DNA of 21,100 nucleotides, taken from the NCBI GenBank assembly GCA_030180075.1, contig JASNJN010000003.1:1-21100 (forward strand), in the 5' to 3' direction. Source of the stretch: Mikrocytos mackini. Lineage: Eukaryota > Endomyxa > Ascetosporea > Mikrocytida > Mikrocytiidae. The notes beneath the pieces are model-generated. The model had not been told where the DNA came from and searched no databases. It was given only the letters and a program-made list of their open reading frames with translations. A program made the position numbers and the translations under genes. The stretch's first letter is position 1, and each line of letters opens with the position of its first letter. Below, piece by piece: positions 6,124 to 14,569 of the stretch.

Positions 6124-8475
6124 ATGAAACAAGGAAAAAGACCGTCGTGGTTGTCTATACGCCCATCTGAGACTTCCCCAAATAAGTATGACGCGTCCGA
6201 ATTATCATTCAATGGGGCAAAATTTAAAAAGACCTTTACTACGTTTTCAGACTTTGAAGAAGTTGTCAATATATTCATGGAGGAGTCTGTTTGTCTTTCC
6301 AGAGGCACAAAACTCTACAACAGCTTCATAATACTTACTAACCATCGTATTCTGACCATTGACATAGCAGACCTGTTGTTACTGGATTTAGAAGCCAGAA
6401 ATTCGAACATACAAATATTGCTTACACACAACGTTCAATTTTCCACCTTAGAAAGTTTGAACTGTTCTGGATTATCAGAAGCTTCGTCAGGCCGTAAACT
6501 TGACGATAAAACGAAGAACCTATACAACTTCTCTCCGGAATTGATCGATAGGGTCAAGAGAATCTATAAAACCCTCATGAAAGACAAAGACTTCATAATC
6601 AAAAGTTCAATAAATTTCCTTATCTTTTACACCTCCAAACTTCTAAAACTGGGCACGCAAGTTGAAGACAAAAATGTGCACTCTGTTTCGAACTCGTACA
6701 GAAAAGCAACAAATTTCCCGTTTAGCAACACGAACAATATCCTGTTAGACAAAAACGCACTAGCCAAGGCTTTCAGGGAATATAACTTCAGAGTGCATAG
6801 TTGCAGCAACATCTATTTTTACTCAATAATAAATGTAAGGACGGACCGATACACAAACATAGTCAACAAACTAAAGTATGGCTACCTGAAGATATTCTGC
6901 AAGGATTTCAGATTCGTAGAACTATACCTTAACCTATATAACGAAAAACGTATAAACAACAGTGCAAATGATAAAGCATTCGACGCTTTTATTAGCCATG
7001 TGTGCGATTATAACTTTGGTAACATTCTGACTACAATTTTCCCGGCTCTGGATCCATTCACATTAAAAGAGACTGCCGCACATTCGAACGTACTAAAGGC
7101 TGGAAATGCTGTCGATAGTGTAGAGGACTACACACTCCTTTTCCTGCGAAACAATGCAATGTTGATGGAAGACTACAATAGGTTGATTCGAATTAGGGAG
7201 AACTATTCTAAAAAATCAGGAGAAATAGTAGCTAACAAACTTAACGATCACTACGGCCTTTGCCCCACATATCCCTCTGTACTTCTGTTACCTAAGAATC
7301 TAGATAATGAAGATATTATAAACTCTTGTTCGTTTCGTTCGTCGGGCAGGTTCCCTGCGATCGTATGGACAAATGGGAAAGCCTTTCTTTGTAGATCTTC
7401 GCAGCCAAAGGCAGGCTTCTTTCAATCACGGAACTCGGGCGATGAGAAGATTATCCAGACTATAAAGGAAATGTCGCTTCAGAAAGACACATTCCTTATC
7501 GCAGACGCAAGGCCGCGGCTGAATGTTACAGGCAACATGTTAATGGGGAAGGGGGTAGAGTCTTCTGAAAATTACAGTGGAACTGATATTGTGTTGTTGG
7601 GGATAGAAAACATACATAAGATGAGAGAAGATAGGAATAAACTGCTAAATCTTATAAACAGTCCGTACACATATGGTTATTTCAACGAGCTAGCGCAACC
7701 AGGGAGCAACATAAACTTAGAGAACATAGAAGTAAAACCCGAAAGAGACTGGTTAAAGAAGTTAGATTCCACTCGTTGGTTATACCACATAAAGAAAATC
7801 CTAAAAGGGGTATTGGTTGTTTCATTGCAGTTGCTGGACGGGGTTTCCGTGTTGGTGCATTGTTCGGACGGATGGGATCGGACTGCACAAATTTGCTCTT
7901 TGGCCCAGCTTGTTCTCGATCCGCATTATCGAACATTTGAAGGATTCAAAACACTAGTTCACAGAGAGTGGCTGAGTTTTGGCCATAAGTTTGGAACCCG
8001 CTGTCAGGGACTCGGAGTCAAAAAAGAAAGAAGCAGACACTCGACAGCAAACTCCACAAACAAATCTTCCGAAATTGAAAACATAAAGAAATTACTCGTA
8101 GATAAAAGTGATGTAATCTCTTTTAAAAGAAAGAAGGATGAAGAGGCGCCGATTTTCTTGCAGTTTTTGGATAGCTTGTTCCAAATCATGAGTGAAAATA
8201 AGCATGCTTTCGAATTCAAGTCCAAAATGTTGATAAAGCTATTGGACGACTTAAACAATGGGACGGTATGTGATTTTTTCTACAACTCGGAACTTGAAAG
8301 AGCAAAATTCAACATTTACATGAACTCTAAGTCATTTTGGTTCGGCAAGGGATGGGAGGATGTAAAAAAGAAATATGCAAATAAGAAATACAAACATCGT
8401 GAAGGGGTTCTGACAATACATACCGACTCAAAGTACCTGGAGATTTGGAAAGAGTACTATTTCAGACATTTGTAA
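6124..8475 (+). CDS. Myotubularin-family phosphoinositide 3-phosphatase
   Basis: A 783-residue protein with the myotubularin active-site signature VHCSDGWDRTAQ (Cys580, Arg586), the C-x5-R loop that removes the 3-phosphate from PI3P and PI(3,5)P2. An N-terminal PH-GRAM-like segment is at about 35-100. Further family signatures are RSSQPKAGF, DARPRLNVTGN with GKGVESSENY, IENIHKMRE, FEGFKTLVHREWLSFGHKF just after the active site, and PIFLQFLDSLFQI. It ends in a recognisable myotubularin C-terminus (YLEIWKEYYFRHL) and has no FYVE domain or C-terminal coiled coil. The catalytic residues are intact, so it should be an active rather than a pseudo-phosphatase. A lysine- and serine-rich insertion of about 40 residues follows the active-site region. 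It is downstream of YPT7 on the same strand (148-bp gap); both act in endosomal traffic. It corresponds to yeast YMR1 or animal MTM/MTMR proteins, without assigning which. Confidence 0.92.
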   Translation: MKQGKRPSWLSIRPSETSPNKYDASELSFNGAKFKKTFTTFSDFEEVVNIFMEESVCLSRGTKLYNSFIILTNHRILTIDIADLLLLDLEARNSNIQILLTHNVQFSTLESLNCSGLSEASSGRKLDDKTKNLYNFSPELIDRVKRIYKTLMKDKDFIIKSSINFLIFYTSKLLKLGTQVEDKNVHSVSNSYRKATNFPFSNTNNILLDKNALAKAFREYNFRVHSCSNIYFYSIINVRTDRYTNIVNKLKYGYLKIFCKDFRFVELYLNLYNEKRINNSANDKAFDAFISHVCDYNFGNILTTIFPALDPFTLKETAAHSNVLKAGNAVDSVEDYTLLFLRNNAMLMEDYNRLIRIRENYSKKSGEIVANKLNDHYGLCPTYPSVLLLPKNLDNEDIINSCSFRSSGRFPAIVWTNGKAFLCRSSQPKAGFFQSRNSGDEKIIQTIKEMSLQKDTFLIADARPRLNVTGNMLMGKGVESSENYSGTDIVLLGIENIHKMREDRNKLLNLINSPYTYGYFNELAQPGSNINLENIEVKPERDWLKKLDSTRWLYHIKKILKGVLVVSLQLLDGVSVLVHCSDGWDRTAQICSLAQLVLDPHYRTFEGFKTLVHREWLSFGHKFGTRCQGLGVKKERSRHSTANSTNKSSEIENIKKLLVDKSDVISFKRKKDEEAPIFLQFLDSLFQIMSENKHAFEFKSKMLIKLLDDLNNGTVCDFFYNSELERAKFNIYMNSKSFWFGKGWEDVKKKYANKKYKHREGVLTIHTDSKYLEIWKEYYFRHL

Positions 8476-8511
8476 TATATCTAAAGTTTATAGTGTCTTG
8501 TTAATTGTATA

Positions 8512-9282
8512 CTAGTTATCGTTGATTCCGCTAAGATTATCAAGGACGCAGATTAGTCTATATGAAGCGTCGTCTACTGATCCATCTTCGGCTTTATAAA
8601 ATTCTTTGGTTAATTCGGAGAATTCATCTATTTTCCCTTGGTCCTTTGTGTTTATTCCTTCAATTAATAACAGGGCCAACATATTCGGCATGGTTTCTTT
8701 TATTCTTAATAGATTGCAATATGTAAAGACTAAATCGGTGGTAGTTTCTCTATTCTTGGTAGACATCGATAGTTTGTGAATTATGGTCTCTTTATAGATT
8801 ATATAAAACATAGTCTTATATTTTAGTAAATCCAATGAACTAAGCATCTTAAATCCAGATTCCAGTTCTATTATAAACCCGTGAGCATTGGTTAAGTTCA
8901 TTGTAATGTAACTCAGCAATATCCTGAATAAAGAAATCACCGTTTCGTGATTAGCATCTTCGAGCAGTTCATTTAGGTACAGAAGTGGCCCTTTCAAATA
9001 ATGCATACTGTCCTCAAATCGCAAATTTCTGAATATGTATTCCCGAAATTTGATAAAAATCTGTTCGTATATGTGTTTATCTATAATGTATTCTTTTGTG
9101 TGGTATTTTTCCATTTGGTACGAACGGTTTGGTGCAAATAAGAATCTGCAATTACCAGGGTTAGATTGGTCTTTCGAGAATACAAAATTGCCAGCACCAG
9201 TTATAGGGTAGTCGACAGTATAATTTTCTTCTATAAGAAGCTTTATGAGATCGAAGAATCTCGGAAATATCAGATCAAACAT
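8512..9282 (-). CDS. Unrecognised helical protein
   Basis: I do not recognise this 256-residue protein. It looks mostly alpha-helical, with successive amphipathic leucine/isoleucine-rich stretches (for example LKGPLLYLNELLED and VISLFRILLSYITMNL) that could be HEAT/ARM-like. I see no catalytic or metal-binding motif, no signal peptide and no clear membrane span. The stop lies 36 bp from the convergent myotubularin stop. The first ATG is at 9282, but the same frame is open upstream to a stop at about 9404 without another ATG, and that stretch reads like protein (YGLSIQHQIKETIE leading into MFDLIF). The real N-terminus may therefore be longer, through a spliced upstream exon or a sequence error. 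The length of the open frame in a compact genome supports a real gene; the function is unknown. Confidence 0.7.
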   Translation of the reverse strand: MFDLIFPRFFDLIKLLIEENYTVDYPITGAGNFVFSKDQSNPGNCRFLFAPNRSYQMEKYHTKEYIIDKHIYEQIFIKFREYIFRNLRFEDSMHYLKGPLLYLNELLEDANHETVISLFRILLSYITMNLTNAHGFIIELESGFKMLSSLDLLKYKTMFYIIYKETIIHKLSMSTKNRETTTDLVFTYCNLLRIKETMPNMLALLLIEGINTKDQGKIDEFSELTKEFYKAEDGSVDDASYRLICVLDNLSGINDN

Positions 9283-9554
9283 TTCAATGGTCTCTTTGAT
9301 TTGATGTTGAATTGAAAGTCCATATCTACTTGTAGGGTAAGTTTTGTTGGTTATGGATCGCTTATTCGGTGGTTTGATGTGAGTTGTTCGTTGTAATCGT
9401 TAATTTGTGGTGGTTCTGACGTATTGTGGTGTTTATATGGCATGGGGATCTACTATGAGATAGTCTATTGTTGTATAGGATTTGTAAATTCGGTATCGTG
9501 TATTTATTTCAGCACTTTTCATTTTTGTGAATCATAAAATTTAAACAAGAACAA
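9283..9554. promoter_or_regulatory. Divergent upstream region between the unknown gene and SMC3
   Basis: These 272 bp separate the two divergent start codons and must hold both promoters. The half nearest the minus-strand gene stays open in that gene's frame to about 9404 and may be partly coding. The part next to SMC3 is AT-rich (AAAATTTAAACAAG just before the ATG). No RNA gene or clear motif is visible. Confidence 0.45.
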
Positions 9555-12500
9555 ATGCTTCTCATCAACATATTCATAAACGGGTTTCGGTCTTATGCCT
9601 CACCGACCAATATACAACTATCGGCGGCAAATACAATTCTACAGGGCGAGAACGGGTCCGGTAAGTCCAGTATCATACAGGCGATCCGGTACGGTCTGGG
9701 CTACAAATACACCTCTCTATCAAATATGGACATAAAGAACATGCTGTCCGAATCACCAGGAAAAGACTGGCGTTCGGCAGAGGTTATTATTCGGCTTACC
9801 CTCTCAATAGCAACACTTACCAAAGAACAGCGAACTTGCCTAAAAAACGGGAAGTTCCCTATTGCGGAAGAGAACAACGAAATCATACTAGAGCGAAAAA
9901 TAGACCTCGAGAATGACACCATCACCTGCAACGAATCGAAACTCAATGTAACCCAACTTTTCTACCTTCTGAATGTCCTCAAGATAACCCAGATGTACGA
10001 GTTTTCGAACATCATCTCTCAGAACACCATCCACACTATCGTGGATATGGGCGCTGCGGCCAGAACAAGACTCCTCAAAAACTACATTGGGGTTAGTGCC
10101 TTTGAAAAACAAATAAAGGGCCTATCCGGCTTTCTGGACGACCTTGATAAGAAAGACATTCCAAAACTGGAAGAATCCAAAACATTCATCGTCGAACAAC
10201 TTGACAAGCTGGAGTCGGAACGTGACGGATTGAAGGAACTGAAGGACTTGGAGTTCAAAAAGGACCTACTAGAATATCGAATATCGGAACAAAAGAAGGG
10301 GTTTCTCGTTAAGAAGTTAAAGGCAACCGAGAAACTGTTGCAGGACAGCCAGAAAAGAATATCTAGTGTTGAAGAGAAAAGGGAGAAGAACGAAATAGAG
10401 ATTACCGAGAAAAGAAAAGAGAAAAACAAACTGAAGACAACAAAACACCAAATTCCTGAAATAACGGCAATCAATACTGTTCCATTAGATCAACCAGGGA
10501 CAGCTAAAGATCACGTTCAAAAGGCTAAAGAGATTATTAAAAGAAATGAAAAGTCTTGGAGAGCGAAGGTTAATGTTGTGTTCAAAAGCCACGAGATTCT
10601 CATTCGGAACAACCTAGTGAGGTTTAAAAAGAAAATAGAAAAACAAAATGTATTGGTTGACTCTAATGATCTAAAGGCGAGAGAGATAACCCTGAAGACA
10701 TCGGTAGCAACTAACGACGAGAAATTAAAAGTGCAAAAAAAGAAACAGAAGAAGTTGGAAAAGACCATCAAAGACATCAATAGCAGAGATGAAAAGCTAA
10801 AAGCGGTAGACAAATTAAAATCTAAAACCAAAGGCGAATTGAACGAGCTTAAGTTTCAGAGAAGGAAGATCTGGGAGGAGCAGAACAATAAAAACGAGGA
10901 GCTTAACGAACTTATGGGCGATCGGAAGGAGTTACAGAAGAGGTTCAGGTACGCAATTTCACTCAAAAACGTACTTGCTCTTAGATTCGCTAGAGGACTG
11001 GACAGGAATGCAGGGGTCTATGGGGCTCTACTAGACCAGATTAAGACAGACGCTCGTTACAATAAAGCAGTTATCGCCAGTTTAGGAAAGAGGTTATTTA
11101 CAGTATTGGTGGAAAACGACGAGTCACTTAAGTATTGTCTAAACGAGCTTAGAAAGTTCAATGGAGATAATGCTGCAAGCGGTCTGCCATTTATTTCAGT
11201 GACGTTCATGAAGGTTCCTACCGATCAGTCTTCAACAAACGTTGCTAAGCGGAAGCAGGGAGTGGACTTTAAAAAATTCAAACCACTTAGCGCCTTGTTA
11301 GAAGTGACAGACAAAAGATTAAAACCCTTCATCACAAACTCGATAAGTGCTAGTATACTGTTCATTGATAAAATAGTTTCCTCGACCCTGGATGTTAAGG
11401 GGTTCAAGGTAGTCGATGTAAATGGCATTGTAGCTAGTAAAGGAAGTATCGAAGGAGGGTATATTGAGGACTACCTCACTCTGAATAATAGGTTGGGAAG
11501 CATAGAGGAGGAAATCGCAAAGATAGAAATCGACTCTATAAATCAAAACAACGAGTTGGAGCAGGTGAATAAACTCATTGAGAACAAACAAACCGAACTA
11601 AACCGCTCAAAAGAAAGCGGCGCCGAAGATAATATACATGACCTCGTAAAATACAGAAGGAAACAACGAGTTTTGGAAATGAACATAAACAAAATAACAC
11701 TAAGCAATGATTACTTGGAAACACAGCTCAGAATTAACAAAGAACTGGCAATTAAACTCAAAGGTGGTGCTGAAGATGATGCCGCATTGATGGAGGTACT
11801 AAATAACTTCATTAAGGATGGTGAAGAAAAGGAAGATGTGGATGGGTACTCCACTCTGTCCAGTTTTGCAGATGAACTCGAAGAGAGAGAAGAAGGTTTG
11901 GCCAAGCCGTTTAATAGTACAGTCGGTATGCGTGATGTAACGAACGTAAACTCAGACAAGCCTTTTACAAGTTTGTTGGGAAACAAAAAAGGGATGGATG
12001 CATTAAAAGGTAAAATACGGAAACTACTTTTGAAGAAAGTAGAGCTAGAAAGACATGGCGAAGTGTTGATGGCCGATATTAACTCGAAGCTTAGAGATAA
12101 GAATATTATAACCGAAAATTTGTCGTTAATCCAGACCAAAATAGACAGAGTAGACGACCGATACAAGGATGAAAAAGAGGGAATCAAAATAAGTTTGAAT
12201 GAACACAATAAGGCAAAGAGTGACGTGGAAATAAACAGAGAAATCTCCCTTATTGATACACAATTAGAGAACGTAAGGAAGTCCACAAATAAAAAAGCGG
12301 ATTTGTACTACGAGAGGTTCTTAGCGAAGAAAATACAAATAGACAAAAACGTGGAGGAAATATTCGGGCTACAGACCAACCTCACGCAACACTTGGAAAC
12401 GTTCGAAAACATAAAAGCCAAGTTCTTCACAGGTTTGTCGAACGGAATAATAAAAGAGTTCAAACAACTCATGTTTTATTTCGATAGGGCTTTGAGTGCA

Positions 12501-12839
12501 AAAATAGAGCTGAAAGATGGTAAACTGGAATTTAGTGCTGAGGTAAAGGATTATTCAGGAGGACAGAAAGCACTAGTCGGGCTTTGCTTTACACTTGCAA
12601 TAAAATTCGCCTTTGGGTTAGACTTAATGGTGCTAGACGAAGTAGATGCAAACCTTGATGTTGAATACGTTAAAAAATTTGCAGCCTTGATCAAGAGAGA
12701 AAGCGGAAAAGGGAAAATAAAGGGTCAGGTTCTGTTGAGTAGCTTCAAAGAGGATATACTGAATTTGGAAGGGGACAAAAAGATTATCGAAATAAGTTAT
12801 GAAGATGGGTATAGCAATATTAAAGAGACCGATTATTAA
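9555..12839 (+). CDS. SMC3: Cohesin subunit SMC3
   Basis: A 1094-residue SMC ATPase. It should pair with SMC1 and a kleisin to form the cohesin ring that holds sister chromatids together. The order is canonical: N-terminal head starting INIFINGFRSY with Walker A GENGSGKS (31-38); coiled coil (about 190-470); hinge (about 480-640, with VYGALLD near its start and EGGY at its end); returning coiled coil (about 640-960); C-terminal head with signature YSGGQKAL (Ser1001) and Walker B VLDEVDANLD (Asp1028, Glu1029). The opening NGFRSY and the terminal LLSSFKEDIL resemble SMC3 rather than SMC1, 2 or 4. It is somewhat shorter than the usual roughly 1200 residues. ATPase residues are intact, but the usual acetyl-acceptor lysine pair is replaced by Glu119-Asn120. 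Its stop codon is 23 bp from the convergent glycyl-tRNA synthetase stop. Confidence 0.88.
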   Translation: MLLINIFINGFRSYASPTNIQLSAANTILQGENGSGKSSIIQAIRYGLGYKYTSLSNMDIKNMLSESPGKDWRSAEVIIRLTLSIATLTKEQRTCLKNGKFPIAEENNEIILERKIDLENDTITCNESKLNVTQLFYLLNVLKITQMYEFSNIISQNTIHTIVDMGAAARTRLLKNYIGVSAFEKQIKGLSGFLDDLDKKDIPKLEESKTFIVEQLDKLESERDGLKELKDLEFKKDLLEYRISEQKKGFLVKKLKATEKLLQDSQKRISSVEEKREKNEIEITEKRKEKNKLKTTKHQIPEITAINTVPLDQPGTAKDHVQKAKEIIKRNEKSWRAKVNVVFKSHEILIRNNLVRFKKKIEKQNVLVDSNDLKAREITLKTSVATNDEKLKVQKKKQKKLEKTIKDINSRDEKLKAVDKLKSKTKGELNELKFQRRKIWEEQNNKNEELNELMGDRKELQKRFRYAISLKNVLALRFARGLDRNAGVYGALLDQIKTDARYNKAVIASLGKRLFTVLVENDESLKYCLNELRKFNGDNAASGLPFISVTFMKVPTDQSSTNVAKRKQGVDFKKFKPLSALLEVTDKRLKPFITNSISASILFIDKIVSSTLDVKGFKVVDVNGIVASKGSIEGGYIEDYLTLNNRLGSIEEEIAKIEIDSINQNNELEQVNKLIENKQTELNRSKESGAEDNIHDLVKYRRKQRVLEMNINKITLSNDYLETQLRINKELAIKLKGGAEDDAALMEVLNNFIKDGEEKEDVDGYSTLSSFADELEEREEGLAKPFNSTVGMRDVTNVNSDKPFTSLLGNKKGMDALKGKIRKLLLKKVELERHGEVLMADINSKLRDKNIITENLSLIQTKIDRVDDRYKDEKEGIKISLNEHNKAKSDVEINREISLIDTQLENVRKSTNKKADLYYERFLAKKIQIDKNVEEIFGLQTNLTQHLETFENIKAKFFTGLSNGIIKEFKQLMFYFDRALSAKIELKDGKLEFSAEVKDYSGGQKALVGLCFTLAIKFAFGLDLMVLDEVDANLDVEYVKKFAALIKRESGKGKIKGQVLLSSFKEDILNLEGDKKIIEISYEDGYSNIKETDY

Positions 12840-12862
12840 ATAAATAGATAAATATGATCGAA

Positions 12863-14494
12863 TTATTTCTTCACCATTTCACCAACGCTTAAAAAGTCTT
12901 CCTGGTTATTTAACCTCTTTAATACACTTTCTATATCTTCAGTTTTTATTCTAACTTGTGAACAACTATCCCTTTCTCTAATGGTAACCGTGTCTTCTTC
13001 CAACGTCTGGTAATCTACCGTGAACACATACTTGACACCTATTTCGTCCGCGCGGGCATACTTTTTCCCCATGTTCTGCGAAGCGAGATCTATTTTGGTC
13101 TTTCCTTCTTCTTTGTATATCCTTTTGAACAGTTCGATCGCTTTTTTCTTGAGTTCGTCTTTAGGCATGAGGGGTATGACTGCTATTTTAATTGGGGACA
13201 CCTGTGCAGGTAGAGATAATACGTTTCTCTTATTGTCGTTTTCTCGGAACCATAAAGAATGCTCAAGGACACAATAGAAAAGTCGGCTTATACCATATGA
13301 TGGCTCAACGACCGATGGAAATTCCCCATTAACTTTGAAGTCCAATTTACTGAACTCGGAGTGTCTGCTCAAATCATAGCACCCTCTGTCTGCTAGTCCG
13401 GCCGCTTCTATCCAGCCATAGGAACAATATATCTCCAGATCCCAGCAGTCACATGCATAATGTGCCATTTCATTAACTCCATGTTGTCTGAACCGAATGA
13501 AATCCATGTTTAGACCGATCGCAATGGCGTACTTAGCAGCCTTAGCCATGAAATACAAAACCAATGGGTTCTTTACAATATCCAAGTTGTACAGTTTCAT
13601 CAAACCAACTTCCCCACTTTCACCCATTCTACTGAGATAACTAACCTTCTCATCGAAGTTTAGTCCATCACAAAATAGCAACTTACTTTCGAACCAACTC
13701 TTTAAAGCAGACTCTTCTGTGAATTTCTCAGGTAGGTCTTTGCGGATGAAAAAAAATTCGAGTTCTGCCATTTCGAACTCCCTTTGTCTTATTAAGCCAC
13801 TTCTAGGGCTTATTTCATTTCTGAATCCCTTTCCTGTTTGGGCGACACCGAAAGGTAGTGCTTGGTGGTGCTTATATAACTGTGTGAAGTTTGTGAAGAT
13901 GCCCTGGGCCGTTTCTGGTCTCAAATACGCGTCGCTCTTTCCACCAGCCCCCAAATTGAATTTGAACATAAGATTGAAAGGGAACGACGGTGTAAGTGAG
14001 TTTCCTGATGGACTCTTTACTGAATGTTTAGATACCATATCATCTATTTCTTTCTCTGTATAGTTTTCTACTTCTTCTATTATTGTGTTGAATTCTTTAA
14101 TTTCGTCCTGATACTCAGGCTTGTTTTTCTTTTGTAATTTGGTGATCCTCCCACCGAAATACTCTTTCAGGTATTTGTCCGCACGTAATGGTTCTCCAGT
14201 GACCTCGTCTCTAAACATAAGATCATCAAACTTATCCAAATGCCCAGACGCTTTAAAAACCATCTTAGGGCTTATCAACGAGCTTCTTACTTCGGAAACA
14301 CATGGAATTGGCTTAATGAAATGGTTCTTCCATATTTCCGTAATATTTGAGAGGAGAGTAGCACCAAGCGGCCCAAAATCATACAGTCCAGCTGCACCAT
14401 TATAGATGGACGCATTCTGAGTATATATAAAATGTTGCTTTGTTATAGCTTCCAATCTTTTCCTAGCGTCTTTCGGATAGTCTTCTAAGGCCAT
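12863..14494 (-). CDS. GRS1: Glycyl-tRNA synthetase (eukaryotic alpha2 type)
   Basis: A 543-residue class II synthetase that charges tRNA-Gly in the cytosol. Visible signatures are the N-terminal FIYTQNASIYNGAAGLYDFG with the following FGPLGA (motif 1 region), RPETAQGIF, motif 2 around RNEISPRSG (Arg225) with IRQREFEMAEL, and motif 3 EPSYGISR (Arg404). A C-terminal anticodon-binding domain contains KYARADEIGVKY and TIRERDS. It is shorter than human or yeast enzymes and lacks an N-terminal WHEP domain; no targeting peptide is seen. The ATG at 14494 starts just before the conserved KRLEAITKQHF region, as expected. It is divergent from RPC2 with 75 bp between start codons and convergent with SMC3 with 23 bp between stops. 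Confidence 0.95.
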   Translation of the reverse strand: MALEDYPKDARKRLEAITKQHFIYTQNASIYNGAAGLYDFGPLGATLLSNITEIWKNHFIKPIPCVSEVRSSLISPKMVFKASGHLDKFDDLMFRDEVTGEPLRADKYLKEYFGGRITKLQKKNKPEYQDEIKEFNTIIEEVENYTEKEIDDMVSKHSVKSPSGNSLTPSFPFNLMFKFNLGAGGKSDAYLRPETAQGIFTNFTQLYKHHQALPFGVAQTGKGFRNEISPRSGLIRQREFEMAELEFFFIRKDLPEKFTEESALKSWFESKLLFCDGLNFDEKVSYLSRMGESGEVGLMKLYNLDIVKNPLVLYFMAKAAKYAIAIGLNMDFIRFRQHGVNEMAHYACDCWDLEIYCSYGWIEAAGLADRGCYDLSRHSEFSKLDFKVNGEFPSVVEPSYGISRLFYCVLEHSLWFRENDNKRNVLSLPAQVSPIKIAVIPLMPKDELKKKAIELFKRIYKEEGKTKIDLASQNMGKKYARADEIGVKYVFTVDYQTLEEDTVTIRERDSCSQVRIKTEDIESVLKRLNNQEDFLSVGEMVKK

Positions 14495-14569
14495 TGTGGG
14501 TTCAATATTATTTTCAGAAAATAACTTTTAAAAAAACTTTCGAACTTATTCATCACCTTACACCCCACA
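14495..14569. promoter_or_regulatory. 75-bp bidirectional promoter of GRS1 and RPC2
   Basis: This is the whole gap between two divergent start codons. Each start codon is preceded by the same word: CCCACAATG reads into RPC2 (14564-14572) and, on the opposite strand, into GRS1 (14492-14500). The centre is AT-rich with a run of A (TTTTAAAAAAACTTTCG, about 14526-14542). Both genes serve translation capacity, so shared control is plausible but not shown. Confidence 0.55.

Noticed and set aside
7855-7890. A Sac1-type phosphoinositide phosphatase for the gene at 6124-8475
   Set aside because: The active site is CSDGWDRTAQ with WLSFGHKF following, which is the myotubularin signature; Sac proteins have CxDCLDRTN-type loops.
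9283-9554. A tRNA or other small RNA gene in the largest gap of the host gene block
   Set aside because: I looked for a B-box-like GGTTCGAATCC word and a folded arm on both strands and saw none.
11711-12286. 191-codon minus-strand open frame inside SMC3
   Set aside because: It is antisense to the coiled-coil region; its Ser/Leu/Phe-rich composition is the usual mirror of Lys/Glu-rich codons.
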